From: Saposhnikovia divaricata
Taxonomy: Eukaryota > Streptophyta > Magnoliopsida > Apiales > Apiaceae
Length of the DNA: 64,000 bases
Assembly (NCBI GenBank): GCA_036435485.1
Contig: CM071598.1
Location: forward strand, 196,023,148 to 196,087,147
Direction of reading: 5' to 3'
A program made the translations under genes and the position numbers. Positions 11,282 through 23,074 of the stretch are shown here, piece after piece (the stretch's first letter is position 1; every line of letters starts with the position of its first letter). The notes below the pieces were generated by a model. The model did no database searches. It had not been told where the DNA came from and saw only the letters and a program-made list of their open reading frames with translations.

Positions 11282-12070
11282 ACCAGATTCGTGGTCGGAA
11301 ATAATTAAGGCCAATGTGTGCCATGGATCCAAATAAGGACATTGCTGTGTGCGTTTGTCCGGGGTTAGTGCGTGACTGATCAGCAGCCGAACCTTGATGT
11401 TTTTTTAAATAAATAAAAAAAAATCCAATTCTAATCTATACTCTGAGATTGAGATGTTCAGTTCTTGACTTCTTGAAAGTCTATTTGAATAATACTTTGA
11501 TATCAGAATTCTTCCCAGTTCTAGTTTTGATGCACCTTATGAATGGTGAATTGTTGGCCCTCGAGGCAATCTAAAAGTTGATACAACTGATTCCTTTATA
11601 AAATGAGATGAAATTCTTTTGCTTATCAAAATTGTCGTTATTGAAAATTGTCATCACTATTTACACTTGCTGAGCATTGTTGGCTCACTCTTTCTTTTGT
11701 TTGTTTTTCTCCAGTTAATAGTGAAACGTAGTAGACCTAGTAGTGGACAGTGAGTATTGATCTCCGGGCAGCGAGAAGAGACAGTCGAGTTATGGATCAC
11801 GCCAGATAGTGGATTGAGAATGGTCGAGGTTGGAAATAGAGTTAGATAGTGATTTTATTTATTCACAGAAATGTATAATATTTCAATATTTTGGGATTGA
11901 GTTGTAATAATGTAATTCGATAGTTTGTTTCATACCATAACCTGTATGCGATCTTGGCTAAGGGGTTTTAATGTTTTATCAGTTTATATGATGTTTATAT
12001 CCAAGTTAGTAATATGTTGATTGTGGGTGGTGGCCCCAAGTCTGTACCCCGGATTGTGGGATGCTACAGT

Positions 12071-12088
12071 TGGTATCAGAGCTACAGG
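12071..12088 (+). other. Primer-binding site of the LARD-type element (tRNA-Met type)
   Basis: TGGTATCAGAGC begins two bases after the LTR end GATGCTACA. This is the plant initiator-methionine tRNA complement used by many LTR retrotransposons. It is intact, so reverse transcription could be primed. Confidence 0.92.
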
Positions 12089-15000
12089 TTATGGTCACTG
12101 AAACAGATTAGGAGGGTTAGGATACGAGTATAAGATAGGAGTCGGGTAGAACGGGTTAGGGTTAGGATAGCGTTAAGATACTTCGGCAAGCGTCGCGACG
12201 TTAATCGGTCTTTCGGCATATTGCGCGAGTAGAAGTTCGAATCGTTTAAGGATCGAGCTATTAGCAAAACAGTGAACCAGAAGCAGCCTAAGCTACGTGG
12301 GCAGCTGGAGTTACCAGTCTGGGGAACGTTATCTCGAGATTTTTGCGTAGAATTTAGGACATCCTACGAGATTAGTTTCGATGTAAACGTTTCGGAGATG
12401 GTACGAGAAGGTTAAGAATGCGAAGTGAGAAGCGAGTATTAGCCAGGATTGAAGGCTAAGCGTAGTTGTTCACCCCTAATTAATGTTTTGTTCAAGGCTA
12501 TTACTTGAAGAAATTGCCTATTCTTTCTTGGGATTATCGTAAATTAATTCACGGTTGGTATCATTGCTGAGGCATTCGTTGCGCAGTGATGGTTCAAAAT
12601 CGAGAATGAATTGAGATCTTCTTATTTATTCAACTCATTGTTGTCAGGCCGGTTTGGCAGCTAAGTACAGTAGTGCTTAGTCGACGAGAGTGAGACTATT
12701 AATAATTAAGAATTTCTTAAATGTTTGCCTAATCATTAGTTGAAGTATCTATTGAAAAGTCTTTTATCCATCAATCGATGATGAGTTTCGTATACCAGAT
12801 TTATTTGAATTCAGTCCCATTTTTTTAGAGATATATTTTCAGGTGCTATTTGAACCAGTTTTACAAGAAATATTTTGAAACTCTTGAATCCCTTTTCATT
12901 ATCATGAATCCTTGATTTTTCTCTATTCCAGCTGAGATGAACAACCTATTTAGATAGGGGATTCAGGGACATCTTATCTTTGTGATAGAAGTCCAGTGGG
13001 ACGCCACTGATTGTGTTTGTCATGGTGGTACTAAGGACTGGCCATCCTTATGTACTGTGGTGGTTGACCAAGTGACAAATGCATCCTGAAAATAGTTCAA
13101 AGATCATATTGATCTCTCGGTTGAACTCCAATATAAAATCTTATCAAACAAACTCAATATATATTCATACTTGATGCCCCATTCGTTTTATTGACTTTTT
13201 TAGAGATTCGATGATTTCAAAATTTCTAATGATGAAGGGATGTGAAGATAAGCGTGACGACGTCTTAAATGATAAAACTATAACTGCATTGACGAAGAAA
13301 TGATTATGCAAGTTTAAGAATTTGGTGATTAAGACAGATATGTCGTGTCAAATTGGAATAATTACTGAACCGATAAAGCATGGACAAGGTTTGAGGTTAA
13401 TGAGAATTGAATACAGGAAAAAGGACAGTATTAAGAGTGAATGATTGTAAATGTTGTTAAAGGGCAAAAATAGAATGGAAATGGAGATGTTGGATATGAG
13501 ATGTTCAATAAAGATTTTTTTTGGTCATCTATTGAAGGGCAAAGACAGTAGATAGAATATTATAAGATTTTGAATGTATGAGCCGTTGTTGGACATAAGA
13601 TGTTAGAAACATGAAGGATGACTTGGATAAAGCAGAGTGAAGTGAAATAAAAAGGTTTGTAGGAATTAATAAGAAGAGCCAAGACTAAATGAGGAGTAAG
13701 GTGAATATGTGGAATAAATAACTTATGCAAGCCAGTGTGGAACGTCATGATTATCAAGGATGGTGGAAAGTTAACCAAGATGGAATAAAATGCCAATAAT
13801 ATGGAAGACGGAGAAACCAGAAAGTTTCCAGAAGTGACTAAATAGAAGACATATAAAATTTAGTTAAGAAAATAATGTGGAATCCCGAAGATGTGGAGTT
13901 AAAAGAGAGAGGGCACCGTAGTTGCCTAGAGAAAGAGAATTAGCAGAAATTAACGAGATCCCATGATCAGAAAGTAAGATTTCAGGAGTAGAATCCCTAG
14001 AGATTTTATTAATATAAATGTGAAAAGTTGTGGCGATAATCGGAAGGGTAGTGTGGTAACAAGAAGCTGAATCAGCAGTTAAAGCTATATGTTATGAGCC
14101 TGAAAAGATGGGAGTTTTTGTCAAGAATAGTATCATATCAATCTTAGTGGAATTATGAAGAGAGTAATAAGACTACTGTTATAATTATCAAAGAATCGAG
14201 AAATTCAATGCGATTATAAAGGAATTTATCAGGAAGTCAAATATGATTCAGGATTGGACTTATTTCCTATCAAGGAAGGGGAGATTTTGATCTTAAGAAA
14301 TGTGAAAATGATGTTCTGAAGTCGAAAGCAGATATAGAAGTCTTAGCAACCAAGCAGATCAAGAAATTGTTATATCAAAGGAAATGAAGTCGTTTTGTAT
14401 AAGAAAAAGGTAGCAGAAAGGAGATGATTAAGTCAAAGCATATTTCAATGAATAAGATTTCAAACAGCTATTGGACGCAGAATTTAATATGATCATAGAT
14501 CACAAATCAAGATGTTCGAAGATTGGTGAAGCGTATGTAATTCAATCGATAATGACCTTAAAGGGTTCCAAGAAGAGAAAGAAAATGTGGAACAAGGATT
14601 TCAATGTAAAAAAAAAAAAATCTTAAATGTCATGATCTTTGTAGTTAATGTGAGTGGTGTTAAATGTTGAAAATGTAGCGTGTAAAGTTAAATTCGAAGA
14701 CTCGCCAAGTATGCAAAGTTATGATTTGGAAGGAACTCTGAGGATGCAAGACAGTGAAGTCGTAAGCAAGTTTTAAATATGTTGTACCATAAGGAATTAG
14801 GTCGAAGCCAAGGTCATGGTTTGCTAATTGATTTTTAAAAAAAAAATCAAAAATATTTAGGTTCAAAAGGCTTTTTGATTAAAATCCTCTTTTAAATGTT
14901 TTCTTTTAATATGATTTTCTAAAATATCTTTCAAAAGGATTTTCAGTGGGTTCAAATGGTTTTTGAATTGCTTTAAATCAACCAAATATTTGAGACTTTT

Positions 15001-16094
15001 TTTTTCGAATGTTTTAGCAAACCGATGTTGTAAGAAAGTAGAATTGAGTGTTTAACCGAATGATGGTTGGCGCAAATGCCATGCTGTAAGAGTTGATCGA
15101 GTTGATTGCGTTAAAAAAAATGCGATTGGGAATAGGTGATATAAGTTTAAATTTTTAAATCGGTTACTCAGTAAAACAATGAGATGAAGGATGGATAGAA
15201 GTTTCCGATTATTCTCTTCTCAAGTAACATTGCACGTGAAAGAGGAGTAAAAATGATTGAGGATTTCTTGATATTCTTTTCTCTAAATTTTAGTTGAGTA
15301 ATGTCTGTTTTAAGAGATGTAAATGAGTGGTGATGCGTATTAATTTGAAGATTCATGTTGATAGAAGCGGGAGCTTGTTGGAAATTGTTGAAGAATTGTT
15401 TTATGATTAGTATCGAGGGAAGCCGTGACCTCGGAAGAATTAGTAATAAATTGGATATTTCAATCTTATTCCTGTATTGAGTAAAGTCACAGTCAAGATG
15501 ACGGGTATATTAGCTTTCAAAAGCTGCAAATAATCAAGGTTATATTTCAAAAGGTTTAACAAGCGAAAATGTTTTTATAAGAATGAGAATTGAGTTGTTA
15601 ATCGAATCATGTTTGACGTATATATAATAATGTATGTGTTTGATTGTAGTATTCGATTTCAAGGACACGATTGAGAATGGATGACATGAGGTTTGGTTGA
15701 CAAATTGGAATCAAGGTATCATGGATTATTTATTTACATGTTCACTGCAAGTCAATGCAGGATTAACATGGTGTATGATTAAATTGAGATTGTGAATGAG
15801 TGGAGTATAGAGATGAATTGGTTATGAATGATTGGGTTGGTATTTGAAGTGATTACGCAGGGCATAGTCCATTATACGAAAAGGTCATGCCCGATTTTCA
15901 GTAGATCAGGCATTCTTTTAAGAGTAATAAATGTTTTGAATTAACGAAATTTGTAAGGGTAAGGTTTAATATCGATGTATAAGTTAATGAAGGAGTTCTA
16001 AAGCTGAGGACCTAAATCGAGGAAATTGGAGCGAATGTTTGAAAGGTACCGTCACTTGTTTTTTTTAGGATTGATTCTGAGGACAGAATCCTAT
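12089..16094 (+). other. Non-coding internal region of the LARD-type element
   Basis: About 4 kb with no open frame above about 80 codons. Near the right end, 16035-16061 reads MFERYRHLF in one frame, which recalls the end of plant chromovirus pol, where a tryptophan-rich stretch is followed by a similar RYPHLF-like motif. This suggests an eroded chromovirus pol rather than unrelated filler. I could not identify gag or integrase remnants by eye. Confidence 0.6.
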
Positions 16095-16108
16095 TAAGGG
16101 GGGAAGGA
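16095..16108 (+). other. Polypurine tract of the LARD-type element
   Basis: TAAGGGGGGAAGGA directly abuts the right LTR start TATAACGCC. With the surrounding GACAGAATCC it resembles the polypurine context of Tekay/Del chromoviruses as I recall them. Confidence 0.87.
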
Positions 16109-19100
16109 TATAACGCCTTACAAAATCGCGTATTTATAAATATTTATTTAATATTAAATGTGGAATTATATGATGTGAACATTTTTTTTTAAAGTCAATT
16201 GTATGTGATATGGTGTTCATGTGTTTACATGATGAATTGTGTGTGCCGTGTAAGTCTGTGTATTTTTATTTGTATTTTTGAGGATTTAAATATGTTTAAA
16301 TCATGCATTATTAATCTTCTAGGATTTTTATAAAATCATTGGAGTCGTTTAAAATCACGAAATCTTTTATATTATCATCTTTATGATATTAATAAGTTTT
16401 TAAATTTTCGGGAGAATTATTTTGGATGTTTAAGTATTTTAAAATGATTTTACGAGTTATATGACATTTAAAGGGTCAAAACTTGTAAAATTCATATTTA
16501 ATTAATTTTTTTATCCGAAAAATATTTTAAAAATATGGGGATGTTTGTAATTTCATAAGGTATATTTTTAAAATTTTAAAATTTACTTTTCTTCAAATTT
16601 TGAATAAATTTCGAATTTACAAATGATTTAAATTGATTAAATATTGGTTGTTTTTTTCAGCATGGTGTAATTCCCGTGTTGCCCTGCCATTATCTTAAAC
16701 CCAGCAGCCAAACAGTCTCTCGATTGTTCTTGATTTTTCTTCAAAATTATTGACTATATCTCTCTTTTAATTTTCCAAACTCTCTCCCATCTCTTTCCTT
16801 TCAAACTCTCTCGAATTTTCCATCTCCCTCTATACTCTCACTCGGTTTCTTTGTAAGCCTGCGGTGGTGGTCAATTGAACTCTCCTCCTCTCTCTTCTGT
16901 TTTGCAACTACCTCTATATTGCAGCATGTATGTATATATCGGTGCTTTGTGTGTGTACAAGCTATTCGCGAGTTGCCTATGCTGTTATGTGGTGATCTGA
17001 GGCGATTGTGTGCGTTTTTGTTGTTGCCATGTGTTGTTTTTGTTGCCCCTGTTCATCACTGTCGTACCATGTGTGTGTGCAAAGTTCGTGGTGTATAGTT
17101 GTGTGTGTTTTGGCGTTTGTGGGCAGTGGTGGTGGTCAAGTACGGCAGCTGTGTTGTTTGAAGGGGAGGATGGGATGGAAGTGGTGTGTGATGTGAGTAT
17201 ATAGTGTGTATGTATAGCTGAGATCATGGTGTGGTAAATTGGATAAGAAATTTTGGGCGAATTGGTGGTTCTGTTGGGCTGTTGACGCGAGATCGTGGTG
17301 GGCGTACAGTGGTGCTCGTGTGTGTGCTGTGGTGGTGTACATATATATAACCGAGACTATATTGTTGGGTGTGGGCAAGCTTTTGATGGTGTGTGTAACC
17401 GCCAGGAGAGTGTGTTCGTGGTGTATATGTGAGAGCTGTGCATGTGTGTGTGTGATTAGCAAGTGCGTGTGTAGGTATCCTGCCATGGGTGAGTATGGGT
17501 TCTCCTCCCTGATTCTGTTGAATTTTTATTCGCAAGTCCCTGCTCTATTTTGGTTGTGTTCGAATTCAAAGTAGTGGCATTGCTGTGAATTGTTTGAGTT
17601 GGTAATTGTGCTGTGTATATGTGTTACTCCGTGTACAGTAAAACAAAAAGGGGTTTCTCAATTCCTTAGTAATCGTAGTTTAATTGATCGTTTTGATGAT
17701 GATTAATTGTTGGGTAGCATTTGGAGTTCGAATTGTTCGAATTTGGAGTTATTAAAATTTTGAATTGTTCAATAATTGAATTGTCGTAATTTTGTTTAAA
17801 TGTGATAATTGTTGTTTGTTGGTGTCGACTGAATTCCGACTGGTAGTGTTTCTGTACCAAGGGAAGAGGAGGTGCTGTCCAATTTTTTTGTTAGAAGCAT
17901 CTAGTAATTTTATGGTAATTTGATAAGAATTATTTGCAAATCGATTTGAGATACGTGTTTATGTGGTTGTCTGGTTGTACTAAATTATTTTATATGTATA
18001 ATCAAAATATGCTATATGTATTAAGTTGTAAAGCGTTGGAGGATGCGTTTGGGTAGAATAGAGTTAGATGGTTAAGATTGTTGGTGTACTAAAGTAGCAC
18101 TTTACCTTTATGTAGGTACGAGTAAGAGGTCGGCTAAGGGCCAGCGCACGACTAGATGGAATCTCGAGAAATGGAATAATTATCGGAGTGGACGAGTGTG
18201 CTCGGGTAGACATTTACAAGTGATAAAAGAAAGACAGACGTGTGATCGAATAAAGAGCAATGTGTAAAGAAGTAAAGACTGACGTGAAGTTACATCATGG
18301 ATCAGTGTTAGGATCGAGAACTTCGTGTACCGAGGCAAGTGTTTTGCTCTTCACTTATCATTCAAGTGATGCAGTTCAATTCCTTTGTTATATGATAGGA
18401 TGTGGTCAAGTATATTTAGAAAACGATGTATTTCCTCAATTAGCGTGAAAGCGTTTATTTTCCCCACCTCGATTCAAATACCAATTTTTCAAAGAACCTT
18501 ACCAATAGTCTTTTTCCGCATATCATTTTATACATGGAATGTTATTGGGCTCCTCAGTGGAATGCCCTATCTTTTATTTTTCTCGAAAAATGTTTAAGGG
18601 ATTTTCTAGGTAGAGAGAATCCGAGTTTTAAAATCCCCATAAATACCTGTTAATGAAATTTATGATTTTTAACATAATTTCTCCAGTGAACCCCTTCTTG
18701 AAATGTTTTCTTCAAACTAATTTGCAATTGATCATCCTGTAATCATTTTTATAAATAGACGTTTAATCTATTTTACTCGCTTACGTTGATTCAAACCTTA
18801 CAGTGTGTTATAAAATTTTATTAAATGCGTAGTGCTTGACCATGTCCCTGCTCTAACTTAGAATTTCAATTATTGATAATCTTGTTGCAATTTATAACTT
18901 TTAATGTTGCCCTAAGTTGATTTTCCTTTTCTTCAAGTTAATGATTTTATGTCCCCAATTATTCATCTAGTTGATACTTATTCGAATTGCCATTCTTGAT
19001 ATTCTCCACCCCTGTGTGGTATCGAACTTGTCGATATCAGTTGAGAATCTTGGTTGTTCGTTTGCTCCCTGTAGTTTTATCGAACCTGTCGATACCGTTT

Positions 19101-20259
19101 GAGATTGTTGTTATATATATTTATCACCCCTTTTATCGTGTCGAACTTGTCGACACTTATTGATCTTGAATCTTACATTGACTCTTGGATTATGAGTCAT
19201 TATTCATGGAACGTGAGTATTCCAGTTATTGGTTGGTAAAGGTGGTCGATTATTCCGACACCTAGTGTGAACGATTTAGAATTGGAATGTTTTTAAAATG
19301 TGGACCGTGAAGGTCAAATGTTTTTAAAATGTGGACCGTGAAGGTCAAATGTTTTTAAAATGTGGACCGTGAAGGTCAAATGTTTTTAAAATGTGGACCG
19401 TGAAGGTCAAATGTTTTTAAAATGTGGACCGTGAAGGTCGAATGTTTTTAAAATGTGGACCGTGAGGGTCGGACCAGATTCGTGGTCGGAAATAATTAAG
19501 GCCAATGTGTGCCATGGATCCAAATAAGGACATTGCTGTGTGCGTTTGTCCGGGGTTAGTGCGTGACTGATCAGCAGCCTAACCTTGATGTTTTTTTAAA
19601 TAAATAAAAAAAAATCCAATTCTAATCTATACTCTGAGATTGAGATGTTCAGTTCTTGACTTCTTGAAAGTCTATTTGAATAATACTTTGATATCAGAAT
19701 TCTTCCCAGTTCTAGTTTTGATGCACCTTATGAATGGTGAATTGTTGGCCCTCGAGGCAATCTAAAAGTTGATACAACTGATTCCTTTATAAAATGAGAT
19801 GAAATTCTTTTGCTTATCAAAATTGTCGTTATTGAAAATTGTCATCACTATTTACACTTGCTGAGCATTGTTGGCTCACTCTTTCTTTTGTTTGTTTTTC
19901 TCCAGTTAATAGTGAAACGTAGTAGACCTAGTAGTGGACAGTGAGTATTGATCTCCGGGCAGCGAGAAGAGACAGTCGAGTTATGGATCACGCCAGATAG
20001 TGGATTGAGAATGGTCGAGGTTGGAAATAGAGTTAGATAGTGATTTTATTTATTCACAGAAATGTATAATATTTCAATATTTTGGGATTGAGTTGTAATA
20101 ATGTAATTCGATAGTTTGTTTCATACCATAACCTGTATGCGATCTTGGCTAAGGGGTTTTAATGTTTTATCAGTTTATATGATGTTTATATCCAAGTTAG
20201 TAATATGTTGATTGTGGGTGGTGGCCCCAAGTCTGTACCCCGGATTGTGGGATGCTACA
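16109..20259 (+). repeat. Right (3') LTR of the LARD-type element, 4,151 bp
   Basis: Nearly identical to 8018-12068; it carries six rather than three copies of the 31-bp repeat. It ends GATGCTACA and is followed directly by the CCAGT target duplication. Short frames here duplicate those of the left LTR. Confidence 0.92.
19286..19471 (+). repeat. 31-bp tandem repeat, six copies, in the right LARD LTR
   Basis: Same unit as at 11188-11281. Four copies ending GTCA precede one ending GTCG and the GAGGGTC copy. The two LTRs of one insertion start out identical, so the difference arose by slippage or unequal exchange, either after insertion or during reverse transcription. Confidence 0.92.
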
Positions 20260-20264
20260 CCAGT
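20260..20264. repeat. Target-site duplication CCAGT of the nested element, right copy
   Basis: Second copy of the CCAGT at 8013-8017; the interrupted gag-protease frame of element 1 resumes here. Confidence 0.92.
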
Positions 20265-22541
20265 CCTTCCAAGGATTGCGTTGTATGTTGATGCTGCCTT
20301 GATCACCAAGAAATTCAACATCTGAGTCGCCTCTTTAGGCTCCTGCCCAATAGTCACGGGTAGCTGAATAGTCCCTTCAACGTTAGACTCCACTCCGTTA
20401 AACCCGTATATAGGCATGTTTGTAGGGGTCAGTTGAGAGTCATTGTAACCCATCTTTACAAATGCATCATGAAATAAAATATCCACAGAAGCCCCATTGT
20501 CTATCAAGACTCGTTTTACTTCGGAGTTTCCAATCACGGGAGTTATGACCAGCGGGTCGTCATGGGGGAATTTCACCCCTTCCAAGTCTGAATCATCGAA
20601 ACCAATTACCATCTCGGTTTTAGCACGCTTCGGGGCTCCTCCCACAATGTGCATTACTTCTCTAGCATAAGCCTTTCGAGAATTCTTAGTTGTGCCAGCT
20701 GCTGTCGGGCCTCCCCAGATCATATTGATAACTGCCCTTCGGGGCTGGGGATTGCGATCATGGTTGTCATCCCTCCTATTATTATCTCTTCTTTCATTGT
20801 CCTTTCTCTGGTTCCCACGGTCATCACCTTTGGTGAACTGACTTAGTTTTCCTCTTCGTATCAAGAACTCAATCTCATCCTTGAGTTGCCTACAATCGTC
20901 GGTGTCATGTCCCACATCTTTGTGGAACCTGCAGTATTGCTCCTTATTTCGCTTAGCTGGGTCTCCTCTAAGTGGCTTCGGCCATCGGAAATCCTTTTCC
21001 TTTTCAATGTCCAACAGGATCTGGCTTCTTGGAGCATTAAGTCTGGCATACTCTGAAAACCTTGGACCCGAGTTCTTTTTTGGAGCAGATTCAGAGTTTC
21101 TGCTAGCTCGGGGATACTTGTCCCTAGCATCGTACTCTTGTTCTTGCTTCCGCTTGTTCCCTCCATTGCCCAACGTGGCTTCTTTCTTGATGCTGTCCTC
21201 AGCTTTTATATACTTGTCCGCCCTTCGTTGAAGTTCATCCATGCTTTCAGGGGGGTGTTTTGCCAACGACCTCTTAAAAAAGAGATCCGTGGTTCCATGC
21301 TGCAAGGCTACCATGGCCACCTTATTTTCCAAATCGGTTATATTCAGAGTTTCCTTAGTGAATCGCTTGATGTAATCTCTTAAGTTCTCATTCTTTCCCT
21401 GTGTCACATACATAAGGGATGCAGAGCTTTTCTCATGAATTCTTCCGCTAATGAATTGACTGACAAAAGCAGTACTCAACTCCTTGAAAGAGCTAATAGA
21501 GTTTGGAGGTAAACGACTATACCAACGTTGCGCCATGCCCGACAGGGTTTGGGGAAACGCCCTACACTTAAGGGCATCGTTGGCAGGCTGCAGTAACAAG
21601 GCGCTCGTAAACGTTCTCACATGAGTTGCGGGATCCCCCGTTCCATCGTAAGCTTTGATCGTGGGCATCTTAAACTTTCGGGAGATATGTGCATTCATTA
21701 CCTCCTCAGTGAATGGAGGGGTCGGATCATCCAGATCTCCTTGTAGCATCAAATCCCTAGGATTATTCTTGGGGGGTTCCACCCTGGTAGTTCCTCTGGT
21801 TGGGGCTTCAGCCCTTCGGTGTCTCCTTGAAGACCTCTCCAGATCTATGAAGGGAATCCCTCCTGAAGTCGGAGGAGGTCGAGTCTGATTAGGGTTCTGT
21901 CTCTCTAGTTCCCTTGCTTGGTCGTCCTTTAGCTTCTGAATCTCGGCTTCATAAGCCTTAATTTTCTCTGCGATTGTTAAAGGACCATCTCGGTTCGACG
22001 GATTCCTCCCTAGAGGCTCCTTACTAGCGCGTCGCCTCCTTGGGGCTTCGTCTCGATCATCGTCTTCAGATGACGAGTCTCCGGTATAAGGACCAGAGTA
22101 ATCATAATATCCTGGTTCAGGAGGAGCCGGGCCTCTAAGATAAGGGGATTGTTGTTGCCCATGGATCAACCGAGCATGACCGCTTGGTCCTGGATCCCTT
22201 GGATCTTGGGGGTAATTAGGTAGCCCATACATTGGGTTAGTGTTGACAGGGAGCGAAGAAGTGGAGAGACTGTGAAGCGGCGGGCGGCTACTCAGAGGGA
22301 GAGGAGAGACCACCATCTGGAGCGGGTTAGTCTCCTGTCCTAGAGGGACGATTACAGGTTGAGATCTTTCAGCGGGGGGATCCGTCCCTTGTGGTTGAGA
22401 GGCCTGACTACGAGGGTTTGTTTCCGTCAATGGGGGTACAGACCCTGGCCCTGTACCAACAGGAGGAGCAGTGATTGGTGGAACGATGGTTCCGGAGGTA
22501 GCCTCGGTTGAGATCGGTGTTGTTCTTCGAGTGGTAACCAT
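20260..22541 (-). CDS. Gag and protease of element 1, cut at the protease end by the nested insertion
   Basis: Starts at an ATG (MVTTRR) only 15 bases from the primer site and stays open for about 760 codons to the insertion. A proline- and arginine-rich N-terminal third is followed by a retrotransposon gag core (about 290-420, FKMPTIKAYDGTGDP and WYSRLPP), a zinc knuckle near 535-550 of the form CX2HX4HX4C (CRFHKDVGHDTDDC; histidine at the second ligand, as is common in Tat gags) and an aspartic protease with active site IDNGAS near 678, ending at ILGRTG. Past that point the track enters LARD LTR sequence, so its last 28 or so residues are not gag. There is no stop between gag and protease, so this is one gag-pol polyprotein. 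Confidence 0.92.
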
Positions 22542-22556
22542 GGTTGATGTCTTCGT

Positions 22557-22572
22557 CCCACAGACGGCGCCA
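22557..22572 (-). other. Primer-binding site of element 1
   Basis: On the minus strand TGGCGCCGTCTGTGGG follows the 5' LTR after two bases. The first ten bases fit a tRNA ending in GGCGCCA, such as plant tRNA-Asp; the rest fits less well, so the tRNA is uncertain. Confidence 0.8.
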
Positions 22573-22574
22573 AA

Positions 22575-23069
22575 TGTTGTGGAATAAAAACTAGGTTGAA
22601 AATATTGCGGCTAGGGTTTGTGAGCTTCGTGCTTTAATGGCTGCTTCTGCGTTCGAGACTTAAACGGTCCTCACAGAATGCCTACGTATCTCTGTAAATT
22701 AGAGAATCAAGCCAATAAAACGTAGTTCTAGAGTGAGGGGTCAGGCCCTTTATATAGGCTGAGGAGCCTTAGAATTATGGTAGGATTTGGAGACTTGGTG
22801 GGCAAGTCTTTGAGGAATGTTCTAGATCTATTCCTTGTAGGAATCAGTTTCCATATTGAATTGGATGCCTTATTGGATAAGTTTGAAAGGGATATTATCC
22901 TTATCCAACTCTTATTTGCTGAGCTGTTTATTACCCTTAATATTAATTACGAAATTAATATTATATTTAGGGTTTTGGGCCCAGCTGGTGGGCCCCACGT
23001 TTGGACTATTCTCGGCCCAATTAATGCCACATTAAATGTGTCTTTGGGGCTTATTTTCAGCCCATATCA
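22575..23069 (-). repeat. 5' LTR of element 1
   Basis: 495 bp, identical by eye to 83-577, with TG...CA ends on the minus strand. It drives the minus-strand gag-pol transcript. Confidence 0.95.
22749..22756 (-). promoter_or_regulatory. TATA box in the 5' LTR of element 1
   Basis: Minus strand TATATAAA followed by GGGCCTGACC. It lies about 170 bp before the end of the LTR, consistent with transcription start inside the LTR. Confidence 0.7.
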
Positions 23070-23074
23070 AATAA
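23070..23074. repeat. Target-site duplication AATAA, right copy
   Basis: Matches 78-82 and closes element 1. Confidence 0.9.

Larger units (their letters stand above)
8018..12068 (+). repeat. Left (5') LTR of the LARD-type element, 4,051 bp
   Basis: Repeated at 16109-20259. The 100-bp length difference is explained by three extra 31-bp repeats (93 bp), an 8-bp insertion near 16570 and one base in a T run near 8560. A TG-rich stretch (8830-9460) produces several short overlapping frames that occur identically in both LTRs; I do not regard them as genes. Confidence 0.92.
8018..20259 (+). mobile_element. LARD-type non-autonomous LTR retrotransposon nested in element 1
   Basis: 12,242 bp, made of a 4,051-bp left LTR, a 4,040-bp internal region and a 4,151-bp right LTR. 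It has a tRNA-Met primer site, a polypurine tract and a CCAGT target duplication. Both LTRs begin TATAACGCC and end GATGCTACA, so the ends are TA...CA, not TG...CA. I count about ten base substitutions between the LTRs, roughly 0.25%, yet the internal region has no meaningful open frame. The long LTRs and non-coding centre match the large retrotransposon derivatives known from cereals. A remnant at 16035-16061 suggests descent from a Tekay/Del-type chromovirus. It was probably mobilised by proteins supplied in trans. Confidence 0.88.
83..23069 (-). mobile_element. Tat-lineage Ty3/Gypsy retrotransposon (element 1), split by a nested element
   Basis: On the minus strand the order is 5' LTR (22575-23069), primer site, gag-protease, reverse transcriptase, two RNase H domains, integrase, a long 3' region with two tandem arrays and an antisense gene, a polypurine tract and the 3' LTR (83-577). 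Without the nested 8018-20259 element and its target duplication it is about 10.7 kb. The second, archaeal-like RNase H, the absence of a chromodomain and the repeat-rich 3' region point to the Tat lineage, probably Retand-like. The LTRs read as identical over 495 bp, so the insertion is recent. Before the nested insertion the gag-pol frame was open throughout, so the element was probably autonomous. Confidence 0.92.

Noticed and set aside
12082..12267. Possible gag start after the LARD primer site
   Set aside because: Frame lies on the wrong strand and is only 61 codons; the plus strand has early stops.
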